Program-made: the position numbers and the translations under genes
Notes under the pieces: generated by a model
Told to the model about the DNA's origin: nothing
Databases searched by the model: none
Seen by the model: only the letters and a program-made list of their open reading frames with translations
Assembly: GCF_027622945.1 (NCBI RefSeq)
Contig: NZ_JAPZVQ010000018.1
Span: 1 to 64,000, forward strand
Reading direction: 5' to 3'
From: Glycomyces lechevalierae
Lineage (GTDB): Bacteria > Actinomycetota > Actinomycetes > Mycobacteriales > Micromonosporaceae
DNA: 64,000 bases
Part shown: one piece after another, positions 24,938 to 33,374 of the stretch
How positions within the stretch are numbered: position 1 is the first letter of the stretch
Layout: each line of letters starts with the position of its first letter

Positions 24938-24977
24938 ACGCTACGCCGCTCTCGCTTGGGAGCGCAACGTCTTTTTC
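24938..24977 (-). promoter_or_regulatory. Likely WhiB7-type promoter
   Basis: Minus strand: an A-rich stretch GAAAAAG (24977-24971), then TTGCGC as -35 box (24967-24962), an 18-bp spacer and TAGCGT as -10 box (24943-24938). WhiB7-dependent promoters in mycobacteria have an AT-rich patch right upstream of the -35 box, which the AT-hook contacts. Transcription would start about 24930 and give a leader of about 650 nt, suggesting autoregulation. Confidence 0.55.
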
Positions 24978-25029
24978 TGCGAGTCTCGCGAGAAAGTTTT
25001 TGCCGCGAGATTTACCGGTCAAGTTCCGG

Positions 25030-27177
25030 TCAGGAGTCCTGCTTGCACATATCGATGGCCTCCGTCACGTCTCCGCCGTTGACCAGGTGCAACACCGCCG
25101 GGCCGTACTTGTCCAGTTTGGACTTCCCGATCCCGTGGAGCGAGGCGAGTTCACTGTCGGATCCCGGACAGCGCTCGGCGATAGCGATCAAGGTCACATC
25201 CGTGAAGACGGTGAAGGCGGGTTTGCCGTCCTGCTTGGCGACGCTGACGCGCCACTCGCGCAGCCGCTCGAACAGTCCTTCATCCATAGTGGCGGGACAA
25301 TCCTCGCAATGTCCCAGCTTGCGGTCGCGCGCGTCCGTGAGCGGCTTGCCGCAGCCGGAGCAGTCGAGGACCTTCGCCTTCTTCCGCTCGCGCGGTTTCG
25401 GCGCCGCCGCACCGGGATCGGTGGGCCGCGGGAAACCGCCGAGGCCGAGCGGCGCGAGGAAGCGGCAGAGCCGCCGCTCGCGCCCGCCCGCGTTGCGCGC
25501 GAGCCCGTAGGAGAGCTGCAGGCGCTCGCGGGCGCGCGTGATGCCCACATACAGCAGGCGGCGCTCTTCTTCCAGCGCGGTCTCGGTGCGGGCGAACGTG
25601 GTCGGGAGCGTGCCGTCGGCCAGGCCGACCAGGAACACCGCGTCCCATTCGAGGCCCTTGGCGGCGTGGAGGCTCGCGAGCGTCACGCCCTCGACGGCCG
25701 GGGCGTGCTGCTCGGCGGCACGCCGGCTGAGCTCGGCGCAGAACGCTTCGAGGTCCGGGTCGGGGCCGTCCTTCTCGGGATCGGCCCGGTGGTGCTCGAG
25801 GAACTGCTCGGCGAGGCCCGCGATCGCGGCCACCGCTTCGTACGCTTCGCGTTGCGCCCCACCGGAAGGCGCGGCGTCGGGCCGCCAGCCGACGGCTTCG
25901 AGCGCGGCCGGCACCGCCTCCAGGAGCGGCATCCGGGCAATGTCGGCCTTCGCGGCCGAGCGCAGGGCGACCACGGCCTGGCGTACCTCGGGCCGGTCGA
26001 AGAAGCGAGCGGCGCCGGTCACCACCGTGGGCACGCCGTAGGAGGCCAGCGCCTCTTCATAGGCCTGCGACTGCGCGTTGGTGCGGTAGAGCACCGCGAT
26101 CTCCGAAGCGCTCGTGCCGTCGGCGATGAGCTTGGAGCAGCGGCGGGCGATCATGTCCGCCTCCTCCGCCTCGTCGGCGAAGACCTCGGCGGTGACGGCC
26201 GGGCCGTCGGGCCGCTGGCCGATGAGTTCGAGCCGCATCTTCGCTTCGCGCCCTTTGGATTCGCCGATGATCTGGTTGGCGAGGCCCACGACCTGCGGGG
26301 TCGAGCGGTAGTCGCGCACGAGGCGCACGAGCGAGGCGTCCCGGTGGCGGCGGGTGAAGTCGAGCAGGTTCCGCGAGGTGGCGCCGGTGAAGGAGTAGAT
26401 GGTCTGGCTGGCGTCGCCCACGACGGTGATGTCGTCGCGGTCGCCGAGCCAGGCGTCGAGCAGGCGCTGCTGGAGCGGGGTGACGTCCTGGTACTCGTCG
26501 ACCACGAAGAACCGGTACTGGCTGCGGATCTGGTCGGCGGTCGCGGCGTGGTCGGTGATGAGGTCGGCGGTGTACGCGAGCACGTCGGCGAAGTCCATGA
26601 CGCCGGCGCGGCGCTTGGCCTCGATGTAGGCGGCGTAGACCTTCGCGACGTCCTCGGGGGCGGCGGGCGCGTCGCGGCCGAGGGCGGCGATGGCGCTCAC
26701 GTAGTCGTCCGGGCCGATGAGCGACGAAGCGGCCCATTCGATCTCGGTGGTGAGGTCGAAGTTCTTGGCGCGGGAGGTCTGGAGTCCGGCGCGCGCGGCG
26801 GCGATGGCCGTGAACTTGAGGGTCGAGTCGACGAGTTCGGGGAGCTGGCCGCCGAAGCGGCGGGTGCCGAAGTAGCGGAGCTGGCGCAGCGCGGCGGAGT
26901 GGAAGGTGCGGGCGTTCACGCCGGAGACGCCGAGGCCGCGGAGGCGGTCGCGCATCTCCCCCGCCGCGCGGGCGGTGAAGGTGACGGCCGTGACGTGCTG
27001 GCCGCGCATGTCGCCGCGGAGGACCCGCCAGGCGATGCGGTGGGTCACGGCGCGGGTCTTGCCGGTGCCCGCGCCGGCGAGGATGCAGACCGGCCCGGGC
27101 GGGGCGGTCACGGCCTCGCGCTGTTCAGGGTCGAGTCCGGAGAGGAGCTGTTCGATGGCCTGATCGCGTGCGGTCAT
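25030..27177 (-). CDS. uvrD2: ATP-dependent DNA helicase UvrD2
   Basis: A superfamily 1 3'-5' helicase in DNA repair. Motifs: Q-motif LDPEQREAV, Walker A LAGAGTGKTRA, VVDEYQDVTP (motif II), GDASQTIYSF (III), LVRDYRST (IV), VEGVTLASLHAAKGLEWDAVFL (V) and LLYVGITRAR (VI). The C-terminus has a four-cysteine zinc-binding region (CSGCGK...CEDC) and an HRDC domain (LHGIGKSKLDKYGPAVL), the set that defines actinobacterial UvrD2. The ATG at 27177 gives a normal 715-residue protein; the much longer frame reads into the promoter region. It neighbours whiB7 and mrx1, as in mycobacteria. Confidence 0.94.
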   Translation of the reverse strand: MTARDQAIEQLLSGLDPEQREAVTAPPGPVCILAGAGTGKTRAVTHRIAWRVLRGDMRGQHVTAVTFTARAAGEMRDRLRGLGVSGVNARTFHSAALRQLRYFGTRRFGGQLPELVDSTLKFTAIAAARAGLQTSRAKNFDLTTEIEWAASSLIGPDDYVSAIAALGRDAPAAPEDVAKVYAAYIEAKRRAGVMDFADVLAYTADLITDHAATADQIRSQYRFFVVDEYQDVTPLQQRLLDAWLGDRDDITVVGDASQTIYSFTGATSRNLLDFTRRHRDASLVRLVRDYRSTPQVVGLANQIIGESKGREAKMRLELIGQRPDGPAVTAEVFADEAEEADMIARRCSKLIADGTSASEIAVLYRTNAQSQAYEEALASYGVPTVVTGAARFFDRPEVRQAVVALRSAAKADIARMPLLEAVPAALEAVGWRPDAAPSGGAQREAYEAVAAIAGLAEQFLEHHRADPEKDGPDPDLEAFCAELSRRAAEQHAPAVEGVTLASLHAAKGLEWDAVFLVGLADGTLPTTFARTETALEEERRLLYVGITRARERLQLSYGLARNAGGRERRLCRFLAPLGLGGFPRPTDPGAAAPKPRERKKAKVLDCSGCGKPLTDARDRKLGHCEDCPATMDEGLFERLREWRVSVAKQDGKPAFTVFTDVTLIAIAERCPGSDSELASLHGIGKSKLDKYGPAVLHLVNGGDVTEAIDMCKQDS

Positions 27178-27444
27178 CCGACCAGTGTCCCAGAGGCCTC
27201 CGACAAGAACCCTTCGGACGTTCACCCGAAAGTGGTCGGCGTGAGCACCGCCACCGACCGGGGCGGTCCGGCGGGCAGCGCTCGAGCCGCACGGCCCTGG
27301 GGATCGGGCCCCCGGTTTCGAGAATGCCTGAGGGGTACGACAATCCGGCCTCGCGGCGCGATGTGAGCACCGCCACGGTGACCTCTGTTCCGGAGGAATG
27401 CCCCTGGGCGGTATCGCGTTACGCTCGTTGGAGAAGGAGGATCG

Positions 27445-27678
27445 ATGATCACCATGTACAGCACCACTTGGTGCGGCTACTGCAAGCGGCTCAAGTCGGC
27501 GCTCGACCGCGAGGGCGTGCTCTTCAAAGAGGTCAACATCGAGGAGGACCCCGCGGCCGCGGAGTTCGTCATGGGGGTCAACGGCGGCAACATGACCGTC
27601 CCGACCGTGCAGTTCGAGGACGGCTCCGCCCTCACGAATCCCTCTCTCGCGCAGGTGAAGGCAAAACTCGCCGCTTGA
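27445..27678 (+). CDS. mrx1: Mycoredoxin-1, glutaredoxin-like
   Basis: Mycoredoxin reduces mycothiol-mixed disulfides in actinobacterial cytoplasm. The 77-residue thioredoxin fold has the redox motif TTWCGYCKRLK at residues 8-18 and the cis-proline region MTVPTVQFEDGS. The M. tuberculosis orthologue (Rv3198A) is also next to uvrD2. GAAGGAGG precedes the ATG. Divergent from uvrD2. Confidence 0.94.
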   Translation: MITMYSTTWCGYCKRLKSALDREGVLFKEVNIEEDPAAAEFVMGVNGGNMTVPTVQFEDGSALTNPSLAQVKAKLAA

Positions 27679-27748
27679 CCTGTGCCACATATCGAGACTA
27701 TGGTCACGTTTAGGACACAAAGCCGGTACGATGCCCTATAGTTGACTC

Positions 27749-27826
27749 GTCAAGCTTGCTTAGCGACTTCGAGGGGTGGTCGCTAAGCATTCAGGCCCGG
27801 GATGGATCCGTCCCGGGCCTTTTTCT
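27749..27826 (+). ncRNA. Candidate small RNA with two hairpins
   Basis: A TATAGT -10-like box (27737-27742) is followed by a compact non-coding unit. The first hairpin is GCTTAGCGAC (27758-27767) with GTCGCTAAGC (27779-27788), a perfect 10-bp stem with loop TTCGAGGGGTG. The second is AGGCCCGGGA (27793-27802) with TCCCGGGCCT (27811-27820), followed by TTTTT: a model intrinsic terminator. The preceding gene mrx1 ended 70 bp earlier. The extra hairpin and separate promoter argue for a small RNA; it could instead be a long 3' end of mrx1. Confidence 0.45.
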
Positions 27827-27899
27827 TTGCGCGGACCGCCTTCGCGCGCAAGGTCATCCGCACCGTGTTCGTGCACTTCATGAGCGATGGAGCCCATAC

Positions 27900-28853
27900 A
27901 TGTCGTCACCCCGCGCCGCCCTCGGCGTCACCCTCGTCCTGGCCGCCTCGCTGTTCTTCGGCGTGTGCGGCCCCTTCGGCAAAGTCGTCATCCAGGCCGG
28001 GCTCACCCCGATCCAGGTCACGTGGCTGCGCATCTGCGGCGTCGGCCTCATCGCGATCGCGGCGGCCGTCGTGCCGCTCCTGCGGCTGCGGGGCAAGGAA
28101 CGCCTGCCCTGGGGCGGTCTGGTCCTGTTCGGCCTCACCGCGATCGCCGCGGTGCAGGCCTTCTACTTCATCGCGGTCGAGCGCCTGCCCGTCGGCATCG
28201 CGCTCCTGCTGGAGTTCATGGGGCCCATCGTGGTCGTCGCCTGGGTGCGGTTCGTGCGCCGCACCGTGCTGCCGCGCGCCGCGGTGGTCGGCACGCTGCT
28301 GAGCATCGCGGGCCTGTGCATCGTGGTCGAAGTGTGGTCGGGCCTGCGGCTCGACGCGGTCGGCCTGGTCGCGGGCTCGGCCGCGGCCGCCTGCCAGGCC
28401 ACGTACTTCCTCTCGGGCGAGCGGCTCACCGCGAAGGTGGACGTGCGGGTGCTGCTCGCGGTCGGCTTCGTCGTCGGCGCGATCGCCTTGGCGCCCTTCG
28501 CGGCTCCGTGGGCGCTCGACTGGGCGGCGCTCTCCGCCGACGTGCGGCTCGGCGGCGTCGAGATCACCGGCCTCGTGAGCGTCCTGCTCCTCATCGGCTG
28601 CACCGCGCTCGCGTACGGCCTGGGCCTCAGCGGGCTGCGGTTCATCACGGCGCCGGTCGCCGGCGGCATCGGGTACGCCGAGGTCGTGGTCGCCTCGCTC
28701 TCCGCGTGGGCGCTGCTCGGCGAGGCGCTGACGGTGCCGCAGATCATCGGCGGCGTCGTCGTGATCGCCGGCGTGTTCACCGCGCAGCGCGCCGTCGCCG
28801 CCAAGACCGCGGTGCCGGACGTGACCGAAGCGGCCGTCGCTCAACTGAATTGA
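27900..28853 (+). CDS. EamA/DMT-superfamily metabolite transporter
   Basis: A 317-residue protein with about ten membrane helices in two EamA repeats (LVLAASLFFGVCGPFGKVVI and LVAGSAAAACQATYFLSGE as repeat starts). Such transporters export amino acids or other small metabolites; the substrate cannot be told (RhtA/YdcZ-like members are similar). The ATG at 27900 is chosen because the first helix starts right after it. Converges on nudC, 28 bp apart. Confidence 0.88.
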   Translation: MSSPRAALGVTLVLAASLFFGVCGPFGKVVIQAGLTPIQVTWLRICGVGLIAIAAAVVPLLRLRGKERLPWGGLVLFGLTAIAAVQAFYFIAVERLPVGIALLLEFMGPIVVVAWVRFVRRTVLPRAAVVGTLLSIAGLCIVVEVWSGLRLDAVGLVAGSAAAACQATYFLSGERLTAKVDVRVLLAVGFVVGAIALAPFAAPWALDWAALSADVRLGGVEITGLVSVLLLIGCTALAYGLGLSGLRFITAPVAGGIGYAEVVVASLSAWALLGEALTVPQIIGGVVVIAGVFTAQRAVAAKTAVPDVTEAAVAQLN

Positions 28854-28881
28854 CGGCCCGCAAGCTTCCCCGAAGCCGGTC

Positions 28882-29763
28882 TTATCCTTCGGCCAGCCAG
28901 CCGTCGATGAGGAAGCGCGCGATGGAGATCCGCACGGCGCTCGGCGTCGAGTCCTCGGTCTCGACCCACATCTGCCGTACTTCGTCGCGGGTGAACCAGC
29001 GCGCGTCCGCGATCTCGGCGTCCTGCAGCACGAGCTGCTGCGCCGGGTCGGCGGTCGCGCGGTAGCCGAGCATGAGCGAGCGCGGGTAGGGCCACGGCTG
29101 GCTCGAGACGTACTCGAGCCGGTCGATCTTGATGCCGATCTCCTCGCCCACCTCGCGGTGCACGGCGGCCTCCGCGGACTCGCCCGGTTCGACGAAGCCG
29201 GCGATGCACGCGTACCGGCCGCTCCTGACGGCAGCGGGCCCGGTCTTCGGGGCGCCGGAGTAGCGGCGGTGCTGGGCGAGCAGCACGCGGTCGGCGCCGT
29301 CGTCGATGAGGACGATCACGGCCGGGTCGGTGCGCGGGAACACCGGGCGGCCCGTGGCGGCCTCGAGTTCCCAGCCCGCCTGGCGGGGGCTCAGCGGCTC
29401 GCCGGTGGTCGGGTGGAACCGGTACGTCGCGTGCCAGTGGCCGATCGCGATGGCCTGCACGGCGATCGCGAGGTCGCGGCGGTCCCAGTCCGGTTTGATC
29501 CAGCGGCCCGGGAGGCCGTCGGGCAGGTCGGCGAGGACCGTGAACACGGGCGGCTGCTCGCCGCCGAGGTAGATGCGCGGGCCTTCGGGCGCGGTCGCCG
29601 CGTCGAAGTAGTGCAGGCCGTCCTCGTCGGCCGCGATGCGCTCGTTCTCGGGGTCACAGACCACGATCTGCGCCTGTTCCCAAGCGGCCGTGAGCCAGTC
29701 GTCGTCGCCGCGGTGCTCGCCGAGCCGGTCGAGCACGTCGATCGCCAAGGGCGGGTGGCTCAT
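28882..29763 (-). CDS. nudC: NAD+ diphosphatase NudC-type NUDIX hydrolase, zinc cysteines lost
   Basis: NudC splits NAD(H) and NAD-capped RNA ends. The NUDIX box is complete (GFVEPGESAEAAVHREVGEE plus IGI) and the NudC signature SSQPWPYPRSLM follows. The region before PRTDPAVIVLI, which in most NudC proteins is a four-cysteine zinc ribbon, reads YRFHPTTGEPLSPRQAGWEL here with no Cys, so zinc binding is lost. The ATG overlaps the stop of the upstream M16 gene (ATGA), so it is the third gene of a coupled operon. Rv3199c is the syntenic nudC in M. tuberculosis. Confidence 0.92.
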   Translation of the reverse strand: MSHPPLAIDVLDRLGEHRGDDDWLTAAWEQAQIVVCDPENERIAADEDGLHYFDAATAPEGPRIYLGGEQPPVFTVLADLPDGLPGRWIKPDWDRRDLAIAVQAIAIGHWHATYRFHPTTGEPLSPRQAGWELEAATGRPVFPRTDPAVIVLIDDGADRVLLAQHRRYSGAPKTGPAAVRSGRYACIAGFVEPGESAEAAVHREVGEEIGIKIDRLEYVSSQPWPYPRSLMLGYRATADPAQQLVLQDAEIADARWFTRDEVRQMWVETEDSTPSAVRISIARFLIDGWLAEG

Positions 29764-31070
29764 GCGGCCTCGATCTCCCCGAACGCGGCGAGCGGTTCGC
29801 GGACCTCCGCGCCGTCGCCGAGGACCACGGTGACCGCGCGGTCGGGGTCGAGCCGTTCGGCCGCGACGCGCTGGACGTCGGCGGGCGTGACCTCGCGGAT
29901 CCGCTCGGAGTGCTCGGCGAGCCAGGCCAGCGGGAGGCCCGAGGCGGCGAGCACGGAAATGTAGTTGGCGACGCCGGCCTGGGTCGCGGTGGCGAGCTTG
30001 ACCGAGCCGAGCGCGTAGCGGCGGGCCAGGTCGAGTTCGTCGGCGGCGGGCGGGCGCTCGGCCATGCCGCGCAGTTCGGCGCGGACCTCGGCGAGCGCGG
30101 GGCCGGTGACCTCGGTGGCGACGTCGACGGCGGCGAGTTGGATCGAGCCGGCCGGCGAGTGGTCCACGCGGGAGCGCGGCGAGTAGCCGTAGCCCTTGGT
30201 CTCGCGCAGGTTCATGACCAGGCGCGAGGAGAAGTAGCCGCCGAAGACGAGGTTCGCGAGGTGCTGCGCGGCGTTGTCCGGGTGCGTGCGCTCGACGGCC
30301 GGGTAGGCGACGCGGATCGCGGACTGGACCGAGCCGGGCCGGTCGACCAGGACCAGCGGGCCCGCGACGAGCTCGGGCAGCGGCTCCATGTGGCGCGGTT
30401 CGCCCGCGCCGTTCCAGTCGCCGAGGGCCTTCTCGACGGCGGCGAAGGCCGCGTCGGTGTCGATGTCCCCCACGATGATCAGGCGCGCGCCGGCCGGGTG
30501 CACGCGCGAGGCGTGCAGGGCGAGGACCGCGTCGCGTTCGACGGCGGCGACCTCGGCGGCGGTCGGCTGCTGGTGGCCGTACGGGTGGCCGTCCCACAGG
30601 CGCGCGTCGAGGACGCGGTTGACCTGGAAGTCCGGCTGCTGCTCGGCGACCGAGAGGCCGTCGATGATGCGCGAGCGCTCGACCGCGAGCGGGCCCTCCG
30701 GGTACTCGGCGGCCTTGAGCAGGTCGCCGAGGACTTCAAGGAGTTCGGGCAGGCCGGTCGCGAGGCTGTTGCCGGACACGGCGATCCGGTCCGGGTCGGC
30801 CCCGGCGCCGAGCGCGCCGCCCACGCCCTGGAGGCGCTGGGCGATCTCGGTCATCGAGGCGGTCTCGGTGCCGGAGAACAGCGCCGCGGAGAGCAGGTCG
30901 GCCGCGGCGAGGTCGGCGTGCGCGGCCGGGATCGAGAGCCGCACCTCGGCGAGCGGGACGCCCGGGCGGCGCGTGAGCAGCACCCGGAGCCCGTTCGGGA
31001 GCGTGCGCTCGACCGGGACCGGAAGGGACAGCGGGACTTCCGGCGCCAGGCCGGGAATGACGTTGCTCAC
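29760..31070 (-). CDS. M16 peptidase-like subunit lacking the zinc motif
   Basis: A 436-residue insulinase-fold protein. Where the catalytic HxxEH should be there is LLSAALFSGTET, so it cannot bind zinc there. It keeps the substrate-holding motif RETKGYGYSPRSRV of the partner subunit. In two-subunit M16 proteases one chain is catalytic and the other supplies the RY motif; this is the second kind. It is coupled by ATGA overlaps both to the catalytic gene upstream and to nudC downstream. Confidence 0.9.
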   Translation of the reverse strand: MSNVIPGLAPEVPLSLPVPVERTLPNGLRVLLTRRPGVPLAEVRLSIPAAHADLAAADLLSAALFSGTETASMTEIAQRLQGVGGALGAGADPDRIAVSGNSLATGLPELLEVLGDLLKAAEYPEGPLAVERSRIIDGLSVAEQQPDFQVNRVLDARLWDGHPYGHQQPTAAEVAAVERDAVLALHASRVHPAGARLIIVGDIDTDAAFAAVEKALGDWNGAGEPRHMEPLPELVAGPLVLVDRPGSVQSAIRVAYPAVERTHPDNAAQHLANLVFGGYFSSRLVMNLRETKGYGYSPRSRVDHSPAGSIQLAAVDVATEVTGPALAEVRAELRGMAERPPAADELDLARRYALGSVKLATATQAGVANYISVLAASGLPLAWLAEHSERIREVTPADVQRVAAERLDPDRAVTVVLGDGAEVREPLAAFGEIEAA

Positions 31071-32368
31071 TGGGCTCCTCCGGGAATGACTTCGAGAACG
31101 GCGCGGCGGTTCGGCGTCAGGGCGGCGGCCGCCTGGGCGACGGCCTCGGCGGTGACCTCGCCGAGCAGGGCCGGGAAGCGGGCGGACATCGACGCGTCGC
31201 CGTGGAAGATCTCGGCGGTCGCGAAGCGGCGCGAGCGCCCCATCACCGAGTCGTCCCCGCGCAGCAGTTGCGCCGCGACACGGGCCTTGACGCGGTCGAG
31301 CTCGGCCTCGTCGACGCCTTCGGCGATGCGGGCGAGCTCCTCCTGGACCGTGCCGAGCACGGTGTCGACGGCGTTGCCCGGCGGCAGGAACGCCTGGATG
31401 AGCATCACCGTCGGGCCGCGCGAGGCGAAGGGCTCGGCCATGAAGGTCGTGTGCGCGGCGACCGCCGTGGCGGTCTGGTCGGTGTGGATGAGCCGCTCGA
31501 CCAGGCGCGAGGCGTCGCCGTCGGTGAGGAGTTCGCCGAGGACCACGTACGGCAGGAAGTCGTCGAGCTCGGTGACCGGGTCGGGGACGCGCCAGGCGAC
31601 CGCGACGGCCGGGAGCGTCGCGCGCTCGTCTGTGTACGAGACGCGGCGTTCAGCGCTGAGGTCGGGTTCATTGAACGACGGGTGCACGGGCGCGGGGCGC
31701 GCCTCGACGCTGCCGAAGTGCCGTTCCACCAGTTCACGGGCCTGCGCGAGGTCGAAGTCGCCCGCGACCGAGAGGACCGCGTTCGAGGCCGGGTAATAGG
31801 CGTTGAAGAACGACTTCGCGTCGTCGACCGTGGCGGCGTCGAGGTCGACGAAGGAGCCGTAGCCGTCGTGCGAGTTCGCGAAGGTGTCGAACATGACCGG
31901 CGGGAGCTTGATCCACGGGAAGCCGCCGTAGGGGCGGTTGAGGACGTTGACCCGGATCTCCTCCTTCACCACGGACACCTGGTTCGCCAGGTTCTCCTCG
32001 GTGATCGCCGGGCCGCGCATGCGGTCGGCCTCGAGGAACAGCGCGAGCTCCAGGCCATTCGAGGGCAGGAGGTTGAAGTAGTCGGTGTAGTCGATGTGGG
32101 TCGAGCCGTTGAAGGTGCCGCCCGCGGACTGCACGTGCCGCATGTGCTCGGCCTTGCCGACGTTGTGGGAGCCCTGGAACATCATGTGCTCGAACAGGTG
32201 GGCGAAGCCGGTCCGCCCCTCGGGCTCGGATCGCATGCCCACGTCGTACACCACGGCGACGCCGACCACCGGAGCCCCGGGGTCCGGCGCGAGGACCACC
32301 CGCAGCCCGTTGGCGAGCTTGAACCGCTCGATCGCGAACGCCGGGGCGGGAATCGTCGCAACAGTCAT
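31067..32368 (-). CDS. M16 zinc peptidase, catalytic subunit
   Basis: The catalytic half of a two-chain M16B processing-peptidase-like protease, 433 residues. The zinc motif GFAHLFEHMMFQGS is at about residues 55-68, with the third ligand Glu downstream in the conserved NQVSVVKEEIRVN. No signal peptide is seen, so it acts in the cytoplasm, perhaps on peptides. It is the first gene of the M16-M16-nudC operon. The ATG at 32368 matches the family N-terminus. Confidence 0.92.
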   Translation of the reverse strand: MTVATIPAPAFAIERFKLANGLRVVLAPDPGAPVVGVAVVYDVGMRSEPEGRTGFAHLFEHMMFQGSHNVGKAEHMRHVQSAGGTFNGSTHIDYTDYFNLLPSNGLELALFLEADRMRGPAITEENLANQVSVVKEEIRVNVLNRPYGGFPWIKLPPVMFDTFANSHDGYGSFVDLDAATVDDAKSFFNAYYPASNAVLSVAGDFDLAQARELVERHFGSVEARPAPVHPSFNEPDLSAERRVSYTDERATLPAVAVAWRVPDPVTELDDFLPYVVLGELLTDGDASRLVERLIHTDQTATAVAAHTTFMAEPFASRGPTVMLIQAFLPPGNAVDTVLGTVQEELARIAEGVDEAELDRVKARVAAQLLRGDDSVMGRSRRFATAEIFHGDASMSARFPALLGEVTAEAVAQAAAALTPNRRAVLEVIPGGAQ

Positions 32369-32464
32369 GGTCGGAACCCTATCTCAGCTCGGTGATCTTC
32401 CGAGTGCGCGGCGTTCGTCACAGGCACTTGGAATCGGCATGAATTCCTGCTTGACTTCTAGGCT

Positions 32465-32542
32465 ATGAACTCGCAGCGAATCGAACGCCTCAGCGACGCC
32501 CACCGCGCCGCGGCTTCGTGCTGCCGAATGTGCGCCTGCTGA
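32465..32542 (+). CDS. Cys-rich leader peptide upstream of metNIQ
   Basis: A 25-codon open frame starts MNSQRIERLSDAHRAA and ends CCRMCAC followed by TGA. Four of its last seven codons are Cys and one is Met. It lies 64 nt before metN on the same strand. Peptides of this kind, with clustered Cys codons, precede sulfur-metabolism genes in actinobacteria and act as sensors of Cys-tRNA supply by ribosome stalling. I infer attenuation of the transporter by cysteine. It was too short for routine gene calling. Confidence 0.7.
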   Translation: MNSQRIERLSDAHRAAASCCRMCAC

Positions 32543-32606
32543 GGGCTCCTGCACCGCCGCGCCCCGAAGCGGCGATCACCCACAGCGAAAGCGACCTTTC
32601 TTCCTC

Positions 32607-33374
32607 ATGGAACCGAGACCCAGCATCCGCCTGTCCGGTGTGACCAAGCGCTTCGGCGACCTGGTCGCCCTCGACGGCGTGGACCTCGACATCGCCCCCG
32701 GCGAGATCTTCGGCATCCTCGGCCGCTCCGGCGCCGGCAAGTCCACGCTCCTGCGCACCGTCAACCTCCTCACCAGGCCCGATGAGGGCACGGTCGAGGT
32801 CGACGGCGTCGAGCTCACGACACTGCGCGGACGTGAGCTGCGGGCCTCGCGGGCCAAGACCGCGATGATCTTCCAGCACTTCAACCTGCTCTCCAACCGC
32901 AACGCGGCGTCCAATGTGGCTCTGCCCTTGCGGTTCCGGGGCGTGCCGCGCGCCGCCCGGCGCGAACGCGCGCTCGAACTGCTCGACCTCGTGGGCCTCT
33001 CGGACAAGGCGAAGGCCTACCCCGGGCAGCTCTCCGGCGGCCAGCGCCAGCGCCTCGCGATCGCCCGCGCGCTCTCCGCCTCGCCAGCCGTGCTCCTCTC
33101 CGACGAGGCGACCAGCGCGCTCGACACCGACACCACCGACGAGATCCTGGACCTGCTCGCGCGGCTCAACCGCGAACTGGGCCTGACGATCCTGCTCATC
33201 ACGCACGAACTCGAAGTGATCACCCGCATCTGCCACCGCGCCGCGGTGATGGAGGAGGGCCGGTTCGTCGAGATCGGCGCCGTGCCCGAACTCCTCGCGG
33301 ACCCGGACTCGCGCCTGGGCGGCCAGGCCCGGCGTCTCGCCGCGCGCCTGCTCGGGGACGAGGTGGCGCTGTGA
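32607..33374 (+). CDS. metN: Methionine-type ABC transporter ATPase MetN, short form
   Basis: The ATPase of a MetNIQ-type importer. It has Walker A GRSGAGKST, Q-loop IFQHFNLLSNR, signature LSGGQRQRLAIARAL, Walker B VLLSDEATSALD and H-loop LLITHE. The pattern QHFNLLSNRNAASNVALPL is typical of MetN. It has 255 residues; E. coli-type MetN has about 340, with a C-terminal methionine-sensing domain that is missing here. Feedback inhibition by internal substrate is thus unlikely. It overlaps metI by four bases (GTGA). Confidence 0.92.
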   Translation: MEPRPSIRLSGVTKRFGDLVALDGVDLDIAPGEIFGILGRSGAGKSTLLRTVNLLTRPDEGTVEVDGVELTTLRGRELRASRAKTAMIFQHFNLLSNRNAASNVALPLRFRGVPRAARRERALELLDLVGLSDKAKAYPGQLSGGQRQRLAIARALSASPAVLLSDEATSALDTDTTDEILDLLARLNRELGLTILLITHELEVITRICHRAAVMEEGRFVEIGAVPELLADPDSRLGGQARRLAARLLGDEVAL

